Part shown: in pieces, positions 41,962 through 51,274 of the stretch
Layout of the letters: the number at the start of each line of letters is the position of its first letter
How positions within the stretch are numbered: the first letter of the stretch is position 1
Assembly (NCBI GenBank): GCA_023249105.1
Contig: JAHFDG010000010.1
Coordinates: 1-64,000, forward strand
Direction of reading: 5' to 3'
Source of the DNA: Candidatus Methanoperedens sp.
GTDB taxonomy: Archaea > Halobacteriota > Methanosarcinia > Methanosarcinales > Methanoperedenaceae
DNA: 64,000 nucleotides
Position numbers and translations under genes: made by a program
The notes under the pieces: model-generated
Seen by the model: only the letters and a program-made list of their open reading frames with translations
Databases searched by the model: none
What the model was told of the DNA's origin: nothing

Positions 41962-42834
41962 TCACTCCAGCCCGAAATGCTTCACATTCCAGTCCGCAAT
42001 CGCCTGTATCTTCTTAATAACCTCTGCCCCGCCTTCCATCGTAAAAAGATGCTTGAACCTGCCCTGCACTTTAAGATACTCTTCCACCGGCTTCCTGTTC
42101 TTAAGCTTCCTCACGTTTGTAACAGCGCCGTTCTCCATCTCGTACATGGGCCACAATGCCGTCTCCACGGCAAGCCTCCCAACCTCAATGGTCTTTGAGC
42201 CTTCAAACTTCCAGCCCGTGCAGCAGGGCGCATGCACATGCACGTACGTTGGTCCTTTTATCTCGGCTGCTTTTTTCACCTTTTTAATCATATCAGGCGC
42301 ATACGCTACCGACGCCGTGGCGACATAAGGCGAGCCATGCGCTGCTATTATTGCAGGCATGTTCTTTTTATTAAGCGGGTTCCCGAACGATACCTTACCT
42401 GATGGGCTTGTAGTCGTGCTCGCATAGAGGGGAGTCGCGCTGCTTCGCTGGATACCCGTGTTCATGTACGCCTCATTATCCACGCAGATATACGTAAAAT
42501 CATGTCCCCTTTCAAATGCACCCGAGATGGCCTGCAAGCCAATGTCCATCGTTGCGCCGTCGCCGCCTATTACCACGATTTTTGTATTGTTCTTCCTTCC
42601 CAGAGCCTTGAGCGCAGCCTCAACTCCGGATGCGACAGCCGCTGCATTCTCAAAAAGCGAATGTACCCACGGCACGCCCCAGGCGGACTCCGGATAGGGC
42701 GTAGTAAAGACTTCAAGACAGCCCGTTGGTGAGACAACAATTGTATCTTCACCAAGCGCATCAAGCACGAACTTCCCTGCAAGGGCATCGCAGCATCCGG
42801 CGCATCCGCGGTGACCTGGTTTCAATAGACTCAT
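41962..42834 (-). CDS. porB: pyruvate:ferredoxin oxidoreductase, beta subunit
   Basis: PorB binds thiamine diphosphate and an Fe-S cluster and catalyses CoA-dependent decarboxylation of pyruvate (or the reverse, pyruvate synthesis). The 290-residue protein has the TPP motif [10 protein letters not shown]...DNEAYMN and N-terminal cluster cysteines in [11 protein letters not shown]. It is last in the porC-porD-porA-porB operon, overlapping porA by 4 bases. Its 3' end is copied at 41308-41352. The direction in vivo is probably pyruvate synthesis from acetyl-CoA, by inference from the organism. Confidence 0.95.
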   Translation of the reverse strand: MSLLKPGHRGCAGCCDALAGKFVLDALGEDTIVVSPTGCLEVFTTPYPESAWGVPWVHSLFENAAAVASGVEAALKALGRKNNTKIVVIGGDGATMDIGLQAISGAFERGHDFTYICVDNEAYMNTGIQRSSATPLYASTTTSPSGKVSFGNPLNKKNMPAIIAAHGSPYVATASVAYAPDMIKKVKKAAEIKGPTYVHVHAPCCTGWKFEGSKTIEVGRLAVETALWPMYEMENGAVTNVRKLKNRKPVEEYLKVQGRFKHLFTMEGGAEVIKKIQAIADWNVKHFGLE

Positions 42835-44018
42835 GCTAAATCCTCCCGCAGGTCAGCGAATTCGCTTTCCACGAAAATCCCCTTTTCCACTAACTTTGCT
42901 TTATTAATGATTTTCTTAATCATACTCATAGGAATATCGCGCCCTCCATGCCCGAGCATGAAGCCAATAACAGGGACTCTGGTGTCAGTGTTATGAAGAC
43001 ACGCCTTGACCTCTGTGCACAGGGCGCCCTCGTTCTTGCCGACAGATATATTTTTATCAAGGGTCACTATAACTTTTGCGTTTTTCAAAGCCGCACGAAT
43101 GGCGTCAGCCGGGAAAGGCCTGAATGACCTGACTTTAAGAAGTCCCACGCTTTCACCATCATGACGAAGCTCATCTATAGTATCTTTAATTGTACCGATG
43201 ACCGAACCCATTGCCATTATTACAATTTCAGCGTCATCAAGCGCATAGCCGTCTATAAGACCGCCGTAATATCTCCCGTATATGTCCTTGAACTCGTTGG
43301 CGATTTCCTCGATTTTCCTCAAAGCCTCGCCCATGGCTTTCTCCTGCTTGTACCGAAACTCTGTGTACGTGCTCGGGTCTGCAAAAGCCCCGAATGACAT
43401 GGGATTCTTGGTATCAAGCATAAATTCTGGTGAATAAGTTGGCAGGAACTCATCAGTCAGGCCCTGCTCAAGCAAAATAACAGGTTCATAAACATGGGAA
43501 AGGATGAACCCGTCCATACACGCCATCGAAGGCAAAAGAACATCAGGGTCTTCCGAGAGCTTGAAGAGCTGCGGTGTCATATCAGCCGATTCCTGAACAT
43601 CCTCTGCATAGAGCTGTATCCAACCGGTATCCCTCTGCGATATGGAGTCCTGCTGGTCGTTCCAGATATTGATGGGTGCGCTTAACGCCCGGTTGACCAC
43701 GGTCATAACGATGGGCAGCCTCATACCTGATGCATTGAATAATGCTTCATGCATCAGGGCAAGCCCCTGCGATGTCGTTGATGTATATGTTCGCGCACCG
43801 GCTGCACTTGCCCCTATCAGCGCTGAAATTGCAGAGAACTCTGATTCCACGTTCATGTACTCGCAGTTCATTTCCCCATCGGCCGCGAATTGTGAAAGAT
43901 CTTCAACAATGTGCGTTTGCGGGGTAATAGGATAAGCTGAAATCACATGGGGTTTGCATACTTTGACAGCGTGGGCTACCGCATAAGAACCCTCCACTAC
44001 AACCATACTTTTTCTCAT
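42831..44018 (-). CDS. porA: pyruvate:ferredoxin oxidoreductase, alpha subunit
   Basis: The 395-residue subunit forms the substrate and TPP-pyrimidine side of the complex. It begins [40 protein letters not shown], with the family's YPITPQT motif, and continues with [21 protein letters not shown] start at the ATG at 44018, which overlaps the porD stop (ATGA); an earlier frame start at 44078 lies inside porD. Confidence 0.96.
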   Translation of the reverse strand: MRKSMVVVEGSYAVAHAVKVCKPHVISAYPITPQTHIVEDLSQFAADGEMNCEYMNVESEFSAISALIGASAAGARTYTSTTSQGLALMHEALFNASGMRLPIVMTVVNRALSAPINIWNDQQDSISQRDTGWIQLYAEDVQESADMTPQLFKLSEDPDVLLPSMACMDGFILSHVYEPVILLEQGLTDEFLPTYSPEFMLDTKNPMSFGAFADPSTYTEFRYKQEKAMGEALRKIEEIANEFKDIYGRYYGGLIDGYALDDAEIVIMAMGSVIGTIKDTIDELRHDGESVGLLKVRSFRPFPADAIRAALKNAKVIVTLDKNISVGKNEGALCTEVKACLHNTDTRVPVIGFMLGHGGRDIPMSMIKKIINKAKLVEKGIFVESEFADLREDLA

Positions 44019-44275
44019 TTTCCCTCCAGCACCATTTTTATTGCTTTCTTGGGGCACTCGTTTGCGCAGATGCCGCAACCTTTGCAGTATTCATAATCAG
44101 GCTCAAAAAAACCGTTCTCCAGCTTGTACACTACCCCTTCAGGGCAGTATATTGCGCAGATTCCGCATTTGCTGCAAAGCTTATGGTCAAAGACAGGCAT
44201 GAACGACCGCCATGCTCCGGTCTTATTCGCCCGCGTGCTTCCCGGCTTGGTCACTGTTTTTATTATAAGCTTCAT
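44015..44275 (-). CDS. porD: pyruvate:ferredoxin oxidoreductase, delta (ferredoxin) subunit
   Basis: The 86-residue subunit has two 4Fe-4S motifs, [14 protein letters not shown] and [16 protein letters not shown], and passes electrons from the catalytic site to ferredoxin. It overlaps porC and porA by 4 bases each, so all four subunits are translationally coupled. Confidence 0.96.
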   Translation of the reverse strand: MKLIIKTVTKPGSTRANKTGAWRSFMPVFDHKLCSKCGICAIYCPEGVVYKLENGFFEPDYEYCKGCGICANECPKKAIKMVLEGK

Positions 44276-44817
44276 CGCTGTTCCTCCATGAGGTCATAAG
44301 CAGCCTGGATGGCTGCCGCGTTCTTTTCGCCCACTTTTCCAGGGAACCGCTCCATCACTGCATTTTTTATAGATTCGGGATTTATGAGACCAGAAACTCC
44401 AGCGAATGCTCCTGCGAGGATGGTATTGACAATGGGTTTTCCGATAATATCCATTGCCAGTTTTGTAGCGTCAAGCGTTTTTACAGGGGCTTTTGTATTG
44501 AGGATGAAAGACGAGGGGCTTTTTTCAGTGTTAATGAGAATAAAACCTTCAGGTTTAGCCCCGGCCGCAACGTTAACAACATCTACGAGCGTGGCGTCCT
44601 GCACTATGACATAATCGGGTTCGTATATCTGGCTGCGCAGTCGTATTGGTTTGTCGTTTAAGCGCACAAAAGCCGTTACGGGCGCACCCCGCCTTTCAAC
44701 ACCAAATGCAGGGAAAGCCTGGCTGTATTTCCCGTCTTCAAAAGCAGCCACTGCTAATAGTTCGGCAGCGGTCACAGACCCCTGTCCACCGCGGCCATGT
44801 ATTCTTATTTCCTTCAT
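44272..44817 (-). CDS. porC: pyruvate:ferredoxin oxidoreductase, gamma subunit
   Basis: The 181-residue gamma subunit has the opening [46 protein letters not shown], a hallmark of PorC. It is first in the operon. The ATG at 44817 has GGAG eight bases upstream, within a short inverted repeat, and a larger palindrome covers the TATA box. Confidence 0.96.
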   Translation of the reverse strand: MKEIRIHGRGGQGSVTAAELLAVAAFEDGKYSQAFPAFGVERRGAPVTAFVRLNDKPIRLRSQIYEPDYVIVQDATLVDVVNVAAGAKPEGFILINTEKSPSSFILNTKAPVKTLDATKLAMDIIGKPIVNTILAGAFAGVSGLINPESIKNAVMERFPGKVGEKNAAAIQAAYDLMEEQR

Positions 44818-44820
44818 TTT

Positions 44821-44855
44821 TTTCTCCGAGAAAGACCCCGTATTTAAATACGGGG
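44821..44855 (-). promoter_or_regulatory. por operon promoter with palindromic operator
   Basis: CCCCGTATTT followed by AAATACGGGG (44836-44855) is a perfect 20-bp palindrome centred on a TATA-like TTTAAATA. Transcription toward porC would start near 44820. A second inverted repeat TTTCTC-C-GAGAAA (44821-44833) contains the GGAG ribosome-binding site. Both suggest control of the operon by a repressor and perhaps by RNA structure. Confidence 0.55.
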
Positions 44856-44908
44856 ACTAGTATACTAATCAATCATGATGAATGCCTTCCACAATTGCAT
44901 AAAGGTAT

Positions 44909-45673
44909 TTATTCTTTACGGAGTGGCGCGATAGCCAGAAGTACCAGAATCCCCAGTATAAGAACAAAAAGACCAAGCAATCCGGCTTCAGGACCTACAA
45001 GACCGCCTGTAATCTCCGGATTCGCTGCGGTCAACCCGAAAATCCCAAAACCGCCCCTTAATGAAAATATATGATACTGGAAAAAATTCCACGAAAAATG
45101 ATATGCAGATGACATTTTAAGTCCGTCTATGAGATACAGGAGGGCAAGAATAATTCCGGCAGCGGTTATTGTTGCAAACATGATTAATGCATTGAATTTT
45201 CCAATTCCTAAAAGCAATATGGAAGGGATATGAAGCATTGCAAAAAGAAGTGATGTTGCTATCACGGCATCACGCCTCCCTATGCTTTTAATGAGGTTGG
45301 GAAGGATGTATCCGCGAAAAGACATCTCTTCCCCTATTGATACGAGCAGTTCAAAAATTATTGCACCCGCTAATATGTAAAATACATCCCGGGACATTCC
45401 TTCAAGTTCAATCAAACCAAACGCAAGCTCAATAACAAATATCGATGATATAAGAATAAAGGCGTACAAGAAGCCGAATTTCCATGATACGCCCCACCTG
45501 AATCCATCATCTTTCCTTTTCAATAAATATGCAATAAGTATTATTATCGAATACGCCACAAGTGCAGCGCTGAGTTCAAAGAAATACATGGATGCAAGGA
45601 CAACTAACGTTAAAATTGCATAAAAAATAATACTTCTCGTGATTCCATTTTTCCTATCCGTTTTGAAATCCAT
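44909..45673 (-). CDS. CPBP-family intramembrane metalloprotease
   Basis: The 254-residue protein has about eight membrane segments and the CPBP (CAAX protease and bacteriocin processing) motifs: EEMSFRGYI (EExxxR type), a following LLFAMLHIP with histidine, and a C-terminal SSAYHFSWNFFQY with the last metal-binding histidine/asparagine. Family members are putative membrane peptidases, substrates unknown. It lies 91 bases upstream of porC on the same strand, but the por promoter palindrome separates them. Confidence 0.88.
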   Translation of the reverse strand: MDFKTDRKNGITRSIIFYAILTLVVLASMYFFELSAALVAYSIIILIAYLLKRKDDGFRWGVSWKFGFLYAFILISSIFVIELAFGLIELEGMSRDVFYILAGAIIFELLVSIGEEMSFRGYILPNLIKSIGRRDAVIATSLLFAMLHIPSILLLGIGKFNALIMFATITAAGIILALLYLIDGLKMSSAYHFSWNFFQYHIFSLRGGFGIFGLTAANPEITGGLVGPEAGLLGLFVLILGILVLLAIAPLRKE

Positions 45674-45788
45674 CCTTATTTAATCCGTTATTAACACAAT
45701 TCTTTTTATTATTAATAAAGTTTATTCTGGATATCATTATAATGATGAATTAGAGTTTTGAGTAAACTATATCTTGTTTAATGACCCA

Positions 45789-47075
45789 ATGATGAAGTTT
45801 AATATGACGGATGATAAACTCCTAATAACCGAACTTGTGCTTACCGCGCATCTGTATAACCAGTCGGATAAGCTCGGCGTAGATGATCTCCCCCAGAAAA
45901 TACGAAAACATTACTGGGACGAAAAGGAAAAAACCGTGAAGCGCCCTATTTACGTGACCGAGGGTGATGTAAAGACAATTTATGGTCTTGAGAATGTAAA
46001 AAACAATACAAAAGCGCTTCCTTTCCTTGAATTCGAAGAGTTCGGTTCCCAGATAAAACTCACAGTTTTTGACCTTGCAACAAAGTGGCTTTCCAAACAG
46101 CCGGAGGCTGTTGAAAACATCAACAAGAACCCCGTACTTGCCTCCTTTTTTGAAAACTATGATTCACTTCCCGTGAGCTTTGCAAAGGCGAAAGCGTCCA
46201 ACATGCCAAAAGAGAGCGGCAGGGAATGGATACTAGCCCTCATTAAAAGCATAGAATCCGAAAAGGGTTCAGAAGAGATGCTAAAACTTGCCCATATAGT
46301 AGCCCCGGAAGATATTAAGCAGAATATCAAGGACCTCGTCCTCACAAAAGCGCAGGAAGACGAGATAGAAAAAATGACAAAAGCCATCCAGTACCGCGAT
46401 TACCTCAAGAGAATCGGGCTTCGTGAAATAGGAAAACTTTTGTTCGTGGGCCCACCGGGAACAGGAAAAACCTCGGTTGCGCGCGCTATTTCGGGAAAGC
46501 TCGGAATCCCGATAGTGGAAGTTAAGCTTTCACAGATTGCAGACCAGTATCTTGGTGAGACTGCAAAGAACATAGACCGGGTTTTTGAACTCGCAAGACG
46601 TTTGAGCCCATGCATACTTTTCATAGATGAATTTGATTTCGTGGCAAAAGCCAGGGCTACAGACGAGCATGCCGCATTAAAAAGGGCTGTGAATACGCTT
46701 TTGAAAGCTATTGATGAAATAAGCCTTGTAGAACACGGGGTGCTTCTTATCGGAGCAACTAACCACCCGACAATTCTTGACCATGCGGCATGGAGGCGGT
46801 TTGACGAGATAGTGGAATTTGCGCTTCCTGATAAGGATATGAGAAAAAAGATACTTGATATCGTGCTCAGGGACATAGAGGGCACCTTCAATACCGAGGA
46901 GATTGCGGAAAAGACAGAAGGATACTCGGGTTCCGACCTGCGGTTAATTATCCGGGAAGCTGTGCTTTATGGTCTTATGACCGAAAGAACCGCCCTTGTC
47001 CAGCAGGATTTACTGCGCGGGATTACTGAATTCAATAAACGGACTCATTTAAAGACACTGGATGAAAAGGCATGA
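45789..47075 (+). CDS. archaeal AAA+ ATPase
   Basis: The ~428-residue protein has a helical N-terminal region, then an AAA core at residues ~200-420: Walker A VGPPGTGKTS, Walker B CILFIDEFD, sensor GATNHP and arginine finger region WRRFDE. It resembles the proteasome-activating/CDC48 AAA class but lacks their N-domains, and appears only once. I start at the ATG at 45789; a TTG at 45774 is possible. It overlaps the next gene by 4 bases (ATGA), so the two products probably work together. Confidence 0.88.
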   Translation: MMKFNMTDDKLLITELVLTAHLYNQSDKLGVDDLPQKIRKHYWDEKEKTVKRPIYVTEGDVKTIYGLENVKNNTKALPFLEFEEFGSQIKLTVFDLATKWLSKQPEAVENINKNPVLASFFENYDSLPVSFAKAKASNMPKESGREWILALIKSIESEKGSEEMLKLAHIVAPEDIKQNIKDLVLTKAQEDEIEKMTKAIQYRDYLKRIGLREIGKLLFVGPPGTGKTSVARAISGKLGIPIVEVKLSQIADQYLGETAKNIDRVFELARRLSPCILFIDEFDFVAKARATDEHAALKRAVNTLLKAIDEISLVEHGVLLIGATNHPTILDHAAWRRFDEIVEFALPDKDMRKKILDIVLRDIEGTFNTEEIAEKTEGYSGSDLRLIIREAVLYGLMTERTALVQQDLLRGITEFNKRTHLKTLDEKA

Positions 47076-47812
47076 AGATTACCCTGCTTGGAACCGGCGA
47101 TGCCGTGGGTACGCCAAAGCTTGGGTGTTCCTGTCCCGCATGTATGGACGCGCATGCGGGAGGAAAAAGCAGGAGGCTTCGTTTTTCCATACTGGTCGAA
47201 TCTGATGATGGCAGGCTTTTGATTGATACAAGTCCTGACCTTCGATGGCAGCTTTTAAAAAAAGGCATAAGCCGGGTTGACGGGGTAATCTGGACGCACC
47301 CGCATTACGACCATTATGCCGGGTTCGGGGATTTTTACAGGGTCCAGAACGAAGTAAACGTGTACGGGCTCACAAGAACCCTTGATTATATAACGAATTA
47401 CCTGTCTTTCATGAAGCCAAGAAGGCATGATGTGAATTTATATGAGCCTTTTGAGTTAATCGGTCTTGGCCTAACCCTGCTTGAAGTCACGCACCCCCCA
47501 ATCGAAGAACCGGCTGGTGTGCTGCTGACATTTGGGGAAAAGAAGATAGTAATAACAGGTGATACCACAAGGGACATCCCCCGTAAAAGCCTCAGTCTGA
47601 TGTTCAGGCCTGACCTCCTTATCGCGGACGCAATAATCCCGCCAAGGGGAACAATTCCCAAACACATGAATGCCAGGGAAGCGATGGACCTCGCTTCGGA
47701 ATTGCAGGCAAAGACGGTCGTGCTTACCCATATGAGCCATAATTTTCCGCCTCATGATGAATCCATCAGGCAATGGCCTCTGGGCTATGACGGTATGGAG
47801 TTTGAATTTTAA
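47072..47812 (+). CDS. metallo-beta-lactamase-fold phosphodiesterase (PhnP-like)
   Basis: The 246-residue protein has the zinc motif WTHPHYDHYAG, a cysteine-rich KLGCSCPACMD near the start that is typical of PhnP-type enzymes, and LTHMSHNFPPHD at the end. PhnP enzymes open ribose 1,2-cyclic phosphates; related enzymes act in nucleotide or cofactor turnover. The exact substrate here is unknown. It is coupled to the AAA ATPase gene upstream. Confidence 0.85.
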   Translation: MKITLLGTGDAVGTPKLGCSCPACMDAHAGGKSRRLRFSILVESDDGRLLIDTSPDLRWQLLKKGISRVDGVIWTHPHYDHYAGFGDFYRVQNEVNVYGLTRTLDYITNYLSFMKPRRHDVNLYEPFELIGLGLTLLEVTHPPIEEPAGVLLTFGEKKIVITGDTTRDIPRKSLSLMFRPDLLIADAIIPPRGTIPKHMNAREAMDLASELQAKTVVLTHMSHNFPPHDESIRQWPLGYDGMEFEF

Positions 47813-47973
47813 TTTTTTTGCCCGGACAGGGATATAGAACATGCATGCCTGCTGTTTTCAATATTATAAAATGACCCATGGTTTTCACTAAGAGAATCGG
47901 GAGACTGCCCGGTTTTACGAAGCAACCGCATCCATATATCTTTGCCGAGATCTTCGAACTCGTTTTTTTCCAT
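47809..47973 (-). CDS. possible small protein, 54 aa
   Basis: A frame MEKNEFEDLGKDIWMRLLRK... runs 54 codons to a stop that overlaps the end of the preceding convergent gene by 4 bases. The first half looks like an amphipathic helix. No family is recognised and no clear ribosome-binding site is visible. The remaining ~225 bases up to 48198 hold no gene that I can support. Confidence 0.3.
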   Translation of the reverse strand: MEKNEFEDLGKDIWMRLLRKTGQSPDSLSENHGSFYNIENSRHACSISLSGQKN

Positions 47974-48198
47974 CGTTTCCTATCCAGATTTAAGTAAGGT
48001 TCTTGCAGTATATCAATCTTGTGCATCTCAAAATATGCATGATGTACCTCATATTCCTGGCAAACTGCTGTTCTTATTTTTGCCTATGCAGAAACTATAT
48101 TAAATAAATCATCCATGTTGTATGCACTTCTTCTGACTCAAAAAACAGGTGAAATACATCTGGGGTGCAGGAAGTTAAAATCGAAACAAGGTATTAAA

Positions 48199-48747
48199 AT
48201 GGAAACCACGCCTACAAATTTCAATGTAAAGGATATGAACGAGAATTCAAAAAATGTCAATGCCACTCTTAAGGTAATCGAAATAGGAGAGGTCAAGGAC
48301 ATACATTCAAAATTCGGAGATAAACGCGTCTGTGAAGTAAAAGTAGCCGATGCAACCGGAAGTATATTATTATCTTTATGGGATGACCAGATCGGAAAAA
48401 TCGCGGCCGATGATACAATATCAATCCAGAACGGTTATATTTCAGTCGTCAGGAACTCCATGAGATTGAACATAGGAAAATACGGAAAGATGCTCTTATC
48501 CGAAGAACCGCTCACTGAAGTTAATACCGAACTCAATATTTCAGATAAGCATGTGGAACAGCCCGAGCGGCCAAGAAGCAGCGGTGGATACGGCGGCGGG
48601 GGCGGAGGAGGCAGAGGCGGCGGCGGTGGATATGGCAGCATGTACGGCAGCGGAACTGAGTTTAGCGGATTCAGGCGAAGCGGTGAAGGCGGCGGTGGCG
48701 GTAGAAGGGATTCACGCGATAAAAAAGGCGGAAGGGGAAGAAGGTAA
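48199..48747 (+). CDS. OB-fold single-strand nucleic-acid-binding protein, Gly/Arg-rich tail
   Basis: The 182-residue protein has an OB-fold (residues ~18-105: NVNATLKVIEIGEVKDIHSKFGDKRVCEVKVADATGSILLSLWDDQ...) like the archaeal SOSS-B/RPA-type single-strand binding proteins. A glycine- and arginine-rich tail follows, with RGG-like repeats after residue ~120. It probably coats single-stranded DNA or RNA. I start at the ATG at 48199 (METTPTNF) because the upstream 28 codons do not match the family. Two perfect stem-loops follow the gene. Confidence 0.85.
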   Translation: METTPTNFNVKDMNENSKNVNATLKVIEIGEVKDIHSKFGDKRVCEVKVADATGSILLSLWDDQIGKIAADDTISIQNGYISVVRNSMRLNIGKYGKMLLSEEPLTEVNTELNISDKHVEQPERPRSSGGYGGGGGGGRGGGGGYGSMYGSGTEFSGFRRSGEGGGGGRRDSRDKKGGRGRR

Positions 48748-48807
48748 TACTTCTTTTTCTTTTTTTTATTATCATTTTAAAACTTTAGGAAAGTTTTATC
48801 AAAAGAA

Positions 48808-48859
48808 GGGGTATGCTGCCGCATACCCCTATACCGCATAAAGCGAGGTATCGCTTTAT
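48808..48859 (+). terminator. two tandem perfect stem-loops after the OB-fold gene
   Basis: GGGGTATGC-tgcc-GCATACCCC (48808-48829) and ATAAAGCGA-ggta-TCGCTTTAT (48838-48859) are each 9-bp perfect stems with 4-base loops, 8 bases apart. They may end the OB-fold transcript. The second overlaps CTTTATA (48854-48860), which lies about 25 bases before the attL core and could be the original rio2 TATA box. Confidence 0.6.
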
Positions 48860-48883
48860 AGTCAGCAGTATATTCAGTAATTA

Positions 48884-48896
48884 ATGCTTGAAAGTA
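48884..48896 (+). repeat. attL core of the integrative element
   Basis: ATGCTTGAAAGTA is identical to the first 13 bases of rio2 at 56088. The bases before it (TTCAGTAATTA) and the CTTTATA element at 48854-48860 look like the original leaderless promoter of rio2. Confidence 0.65.
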
Positions 48897-49169
48897 CAAA
48901 TAGCTTTCGTATTAATACTTATTTTTTAAAGATTATACAAAAAATGCCCGCTATTTATTTAAAGTAGGTAAGATAATAATCTTTACATATTTAAAAATAC
49001 ATTTATAATTATCAGATTTATGATAATGACTTATTTCGGTCATCCTCCGGGGAAGGATCGCAGGCAGAGATAGAGCCGTTTACCTCAAACTCCATGCAGT
49101 TAAAGGTTAAATGACAACATAGTTAGATATATACCCAATGTTATCATAAAGCCATAAGGGATTATAAGC
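48897..49169. other. left-end non-coding region of the element
   Basis: About 270 AT-rich bases with the GTATTAATAC arm site at 48909-48918 and no gene. A short GC-rich patch near 49043-49072 (CATCCTCCGGGG...) stands out. The TATA-like AGATATATACCC at about 49124-49135 could drive the small gene at 49170. Confidence 0.45.
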
Positions 49170-49370
49170 ATGGTATTAAGTGAAACACTATATCTTATCA
49201 TCACAGGCACAGCATCAGCAATTGCAGCATGGATAATTATTAGTGCTATCAAGTACACATATAAGATATTGAAAGAATTTACCAGCGATATTAAACAGAT
49301 AAAAAAAGATGTGAACGAACTAAAAATAAAGGTTAAAGCTCTGGAAGATAAAGCAGGTGACAAAGAATGA
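49170..49370 (+). CDS. small membrane protein with coiled-coil tail, 66 aa
   Basis: The protein has one N-terminal membrane helix (residues ~5-26, LYLIITGTASAIAAWIIISAI) followed by a lysine-rich coiled coil (FTSDIKQIKKDVNELKIKVKALEDK). No family is recognised; the shape is like virus- or plasmid-encoded holin-like or stalk proteins. It overlaps the next small gene by 4 bases (ATGA). Confidence 0.65.
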   Translation: MVLSETLYLIITGTASAIAAWIIISAIKYTYKILKEFTSDIKQIKKDVNELKIKVKALEDKAGDKE

Positions 49371-49495
49371 ATGACTATACGTATGTCGTGGCTGTAATAA
49401 TCGGCATTTTAATAGCCATCCTTTTGAAATGGAAGGACATAGCTGAAATCCTGAAATTACGCAAAGAGATTAAACAACTAAGACAAGCTTCATAA
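49367..49495 (+). CDS. small membrane protein, 42 aa
   Basis: The 42-residue frame starts at the ATGA overlap with the previous gene and reads a membrane helix (YVVAVIIGILIAILLKW) followed by a basic helix EILKLRKEIKQLRQAS. It shares the helix-plus-coiled-coil layout with its neighbour, so the two may form a hetero-oligomer. Too short for family assignment. Confidence 0.6.
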   Translation: MNDYTYVVAVIIGILIAILLKWKDIAEILKLRKEIKQLRQAS

Positions 49496-49552
49496 TCCGC
49501 AGATATTGAGAAAAGGCTTGCAGTGGCATAACTCTAAGAGATTGTTGGTTTA

Positions 49553-51226
49553 TTAAGTTACAACAACTTTTCCGCGCATACTTGGATGTATTTTACACCA
49601 GTAATCAAATGTCCCTGCTTCATCAAATGTATAGCTGAACGTCTGTCCCTGATTCAAAATTTCTGTAATGAAAGCATTGCCTGTTACGGTATGCGTTGCG
49701 CTATCTTCATTTATCCAGGTCACGGTCGTTCCTTTTGTGATTGTTATGGTTTGCGGGTTAAATGCAAAACCTCTAATCTCAATTCGGTATATGACAGGTA
49801 TCGCAGTGACCTTAATTACGGGTATGGCTGTTACTGTTGGTGTTGAAGGTTCAGGGCTTTCTGGATTCTTTGACGCTGCCTTGACGGTTACAGAGTATGT
49901 AAGTTTTAAAGGCTGAGAAGCGTCTTCATTATTGCCTGGCAAATACAACCCTGTGAACTGGAGAGTATGAGAGCCAATCAATGCTGATGTATCTGCTTTT
50001 ACTACTACTGCTATAGTCCTCTGAGTACCTGGCGGAACGCTGAACATTCCAGCCACCACACCTGCGCCTGCTGCCTCGAAACCTTGACCGTAAACACGTA
50101 TGCCGCTGGGTACAGCGATGCGTACCACCACATTCAGCATAACATCGTTTAAAGATGGATTATTCATCCCAAATTCAACAATTCCATCACTGTTAGCTGC
50201 TATCACCTCGGTTACAGGTCTTAGTGTAACAGACGGACCAACGCGGAATTTCCCTGGCGTTGCTGTTGGAGTAGGTGTTGCGGTTGCCAGAGCTATTACG
50301 GTCTGGATATCAGCCGTGGGCGAATTGACTATAATCATGGTTTTTTCTGTTGCCCATATTACAGCAAAATTTTGTGTCTGCTTGCCATTTATTGTGGAAT
50401 AATCAGTAACCTGTGTCGCTTTATGCCCGTTGAAAGAGATTTCCTTGAATGGATCGTACCTGGCATTTTTGTACCTTGCCTTATACTGAGTAATTAGAGC
50501 CTCAGGATCATCATTTTTAATTACCAGGATGTAAAAATCTTCTCCGTTATTCCTGTAAACACCTTCAGTTGCATTTATCGAAAAGCTGCCAATCTCCACA
50601 GGGGTTTCATGGATACCCATGTAGGTGAAACCTGCAGGTAAATTGGTCGTGGGGATTAAATAATCCGATCTGACAGGAGTTGCGATTGCAGTAGCGGTTG
50701 CAGTTAGAGTAGGTGTTGCGGTTGCAGTTGGAGAGGGAGTTAGTATTGAAGTCGGTAATGGTGTTGCTTTAGAAGATATGGTATTTGTTTCAGTAGGCGT
50801 ACCCATCCCAAAGACAAACGCTGCAATAATTGCAGAAATTATTATGAGTGCAAATATACCAACTATTCCATAAACAATTAATTTTCCAATGGATTTACCT
50901 GTTATTCCGTTTCGTTCATCTTCTTTTTCTCTGCGTAACCTTTCCTCTTCCTCTGTTTTGATGCCAAACTCCTGCTTAAGCACTTTCTCTGCCATCTGAT
51001 TTTTAAGACTGTCAGTTTCAACTCTATATTTTTCTTTTAACTCCTTATATTTAGCCTCGGTTATCTCACCCACTGCAAGCATTTCATCCAGTTTATCAAG
51101 AAGCTCGTTGGTTTTACCAAGTTTCTCTTTTAACTCTTCTACTGGAATATCTTTCATGCTTCTATCTATCCTCTCGGCAAACATCAATTTAACCCCATCC
51201 TGTGTTATCCTGCCACGCACTACCAC
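49553..51226 (-). CDS. membrane protein: SHOCT/coiled coil, helix, external blue-copper domain
   Basis: The 557-residue protein starts with ~110 cytoplasmic residues: a helical stretch with a SHOCT-like motif (LDKLDEMLAVGEITEAKYKELKEKY) and a charged coiled coil. One membrane helix (residues ~114-140) and a Thr/Pro/Ala-rich linker follow. The external part has an unknown alpha/beta domain (~185-310), another Pro/Thr linker, a beta-sandwich (~330-450) and a C-terminal cupredoxin (~485-557) with copper ligands in DSATHTV and DYWCKIHPSM. The protein could carry electrons on one copper while anchored in the membrane. It is the largest gene of the integrative element. The GTG start is one of several possible; an ATG lies at codon 15. 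Confidence 0.8.
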   Translation of the reverse strand: MVVRGRITQDGVKLMFAERIDRSMKDIPVEELKEKLGKTNELLDKLDEMLAVGEITEAKYKELKEKYRVETDSLKNQMAEKVLKQEFGIKTEEEERLRREKEDERNGITGKSIGKLIVYGIVGIFALIIISAIIAAFVFGMGTPTETNTISSKATPLPTSILTPSPTATATPTLTATATAIATPVRSDYLIPTTNLPAGFTYMGIHETPVEIGSFSINATEGVYRNNGEDFYILVIKNDDPEALITQYKARYKNARYDPFKEISFNGHKATQVTDYSTINGKQTQNFAVIWATEKTMIIVNSPTADIQTVIALATATPTPTATPGKFRVGPSVTLRPVTEVIAANSDGIVEFGMNNPSLNDVMLNVVVRIAVPSGIRVYGQGFEAAGAGVVAGMFSVPPGTQRTIAVVVKADTSALIGSHTLQFTGLYLPGNNEDASQPLKLTYSVTVKAASKNPESPEPSTPTVTAIPVIKVTAIPVIYRIEIRGFAFNPQTITITKGTTVTWINEDSATHTVTGNAFITEILNQGQTFSYTFDEAGTFDYWCKIHPSMRGKVVVT

Positions 51227-51274
51227 AGGTTAAGAAATCTACCTATTCCCTGAGATAATCGCTGTAATGCCGTT

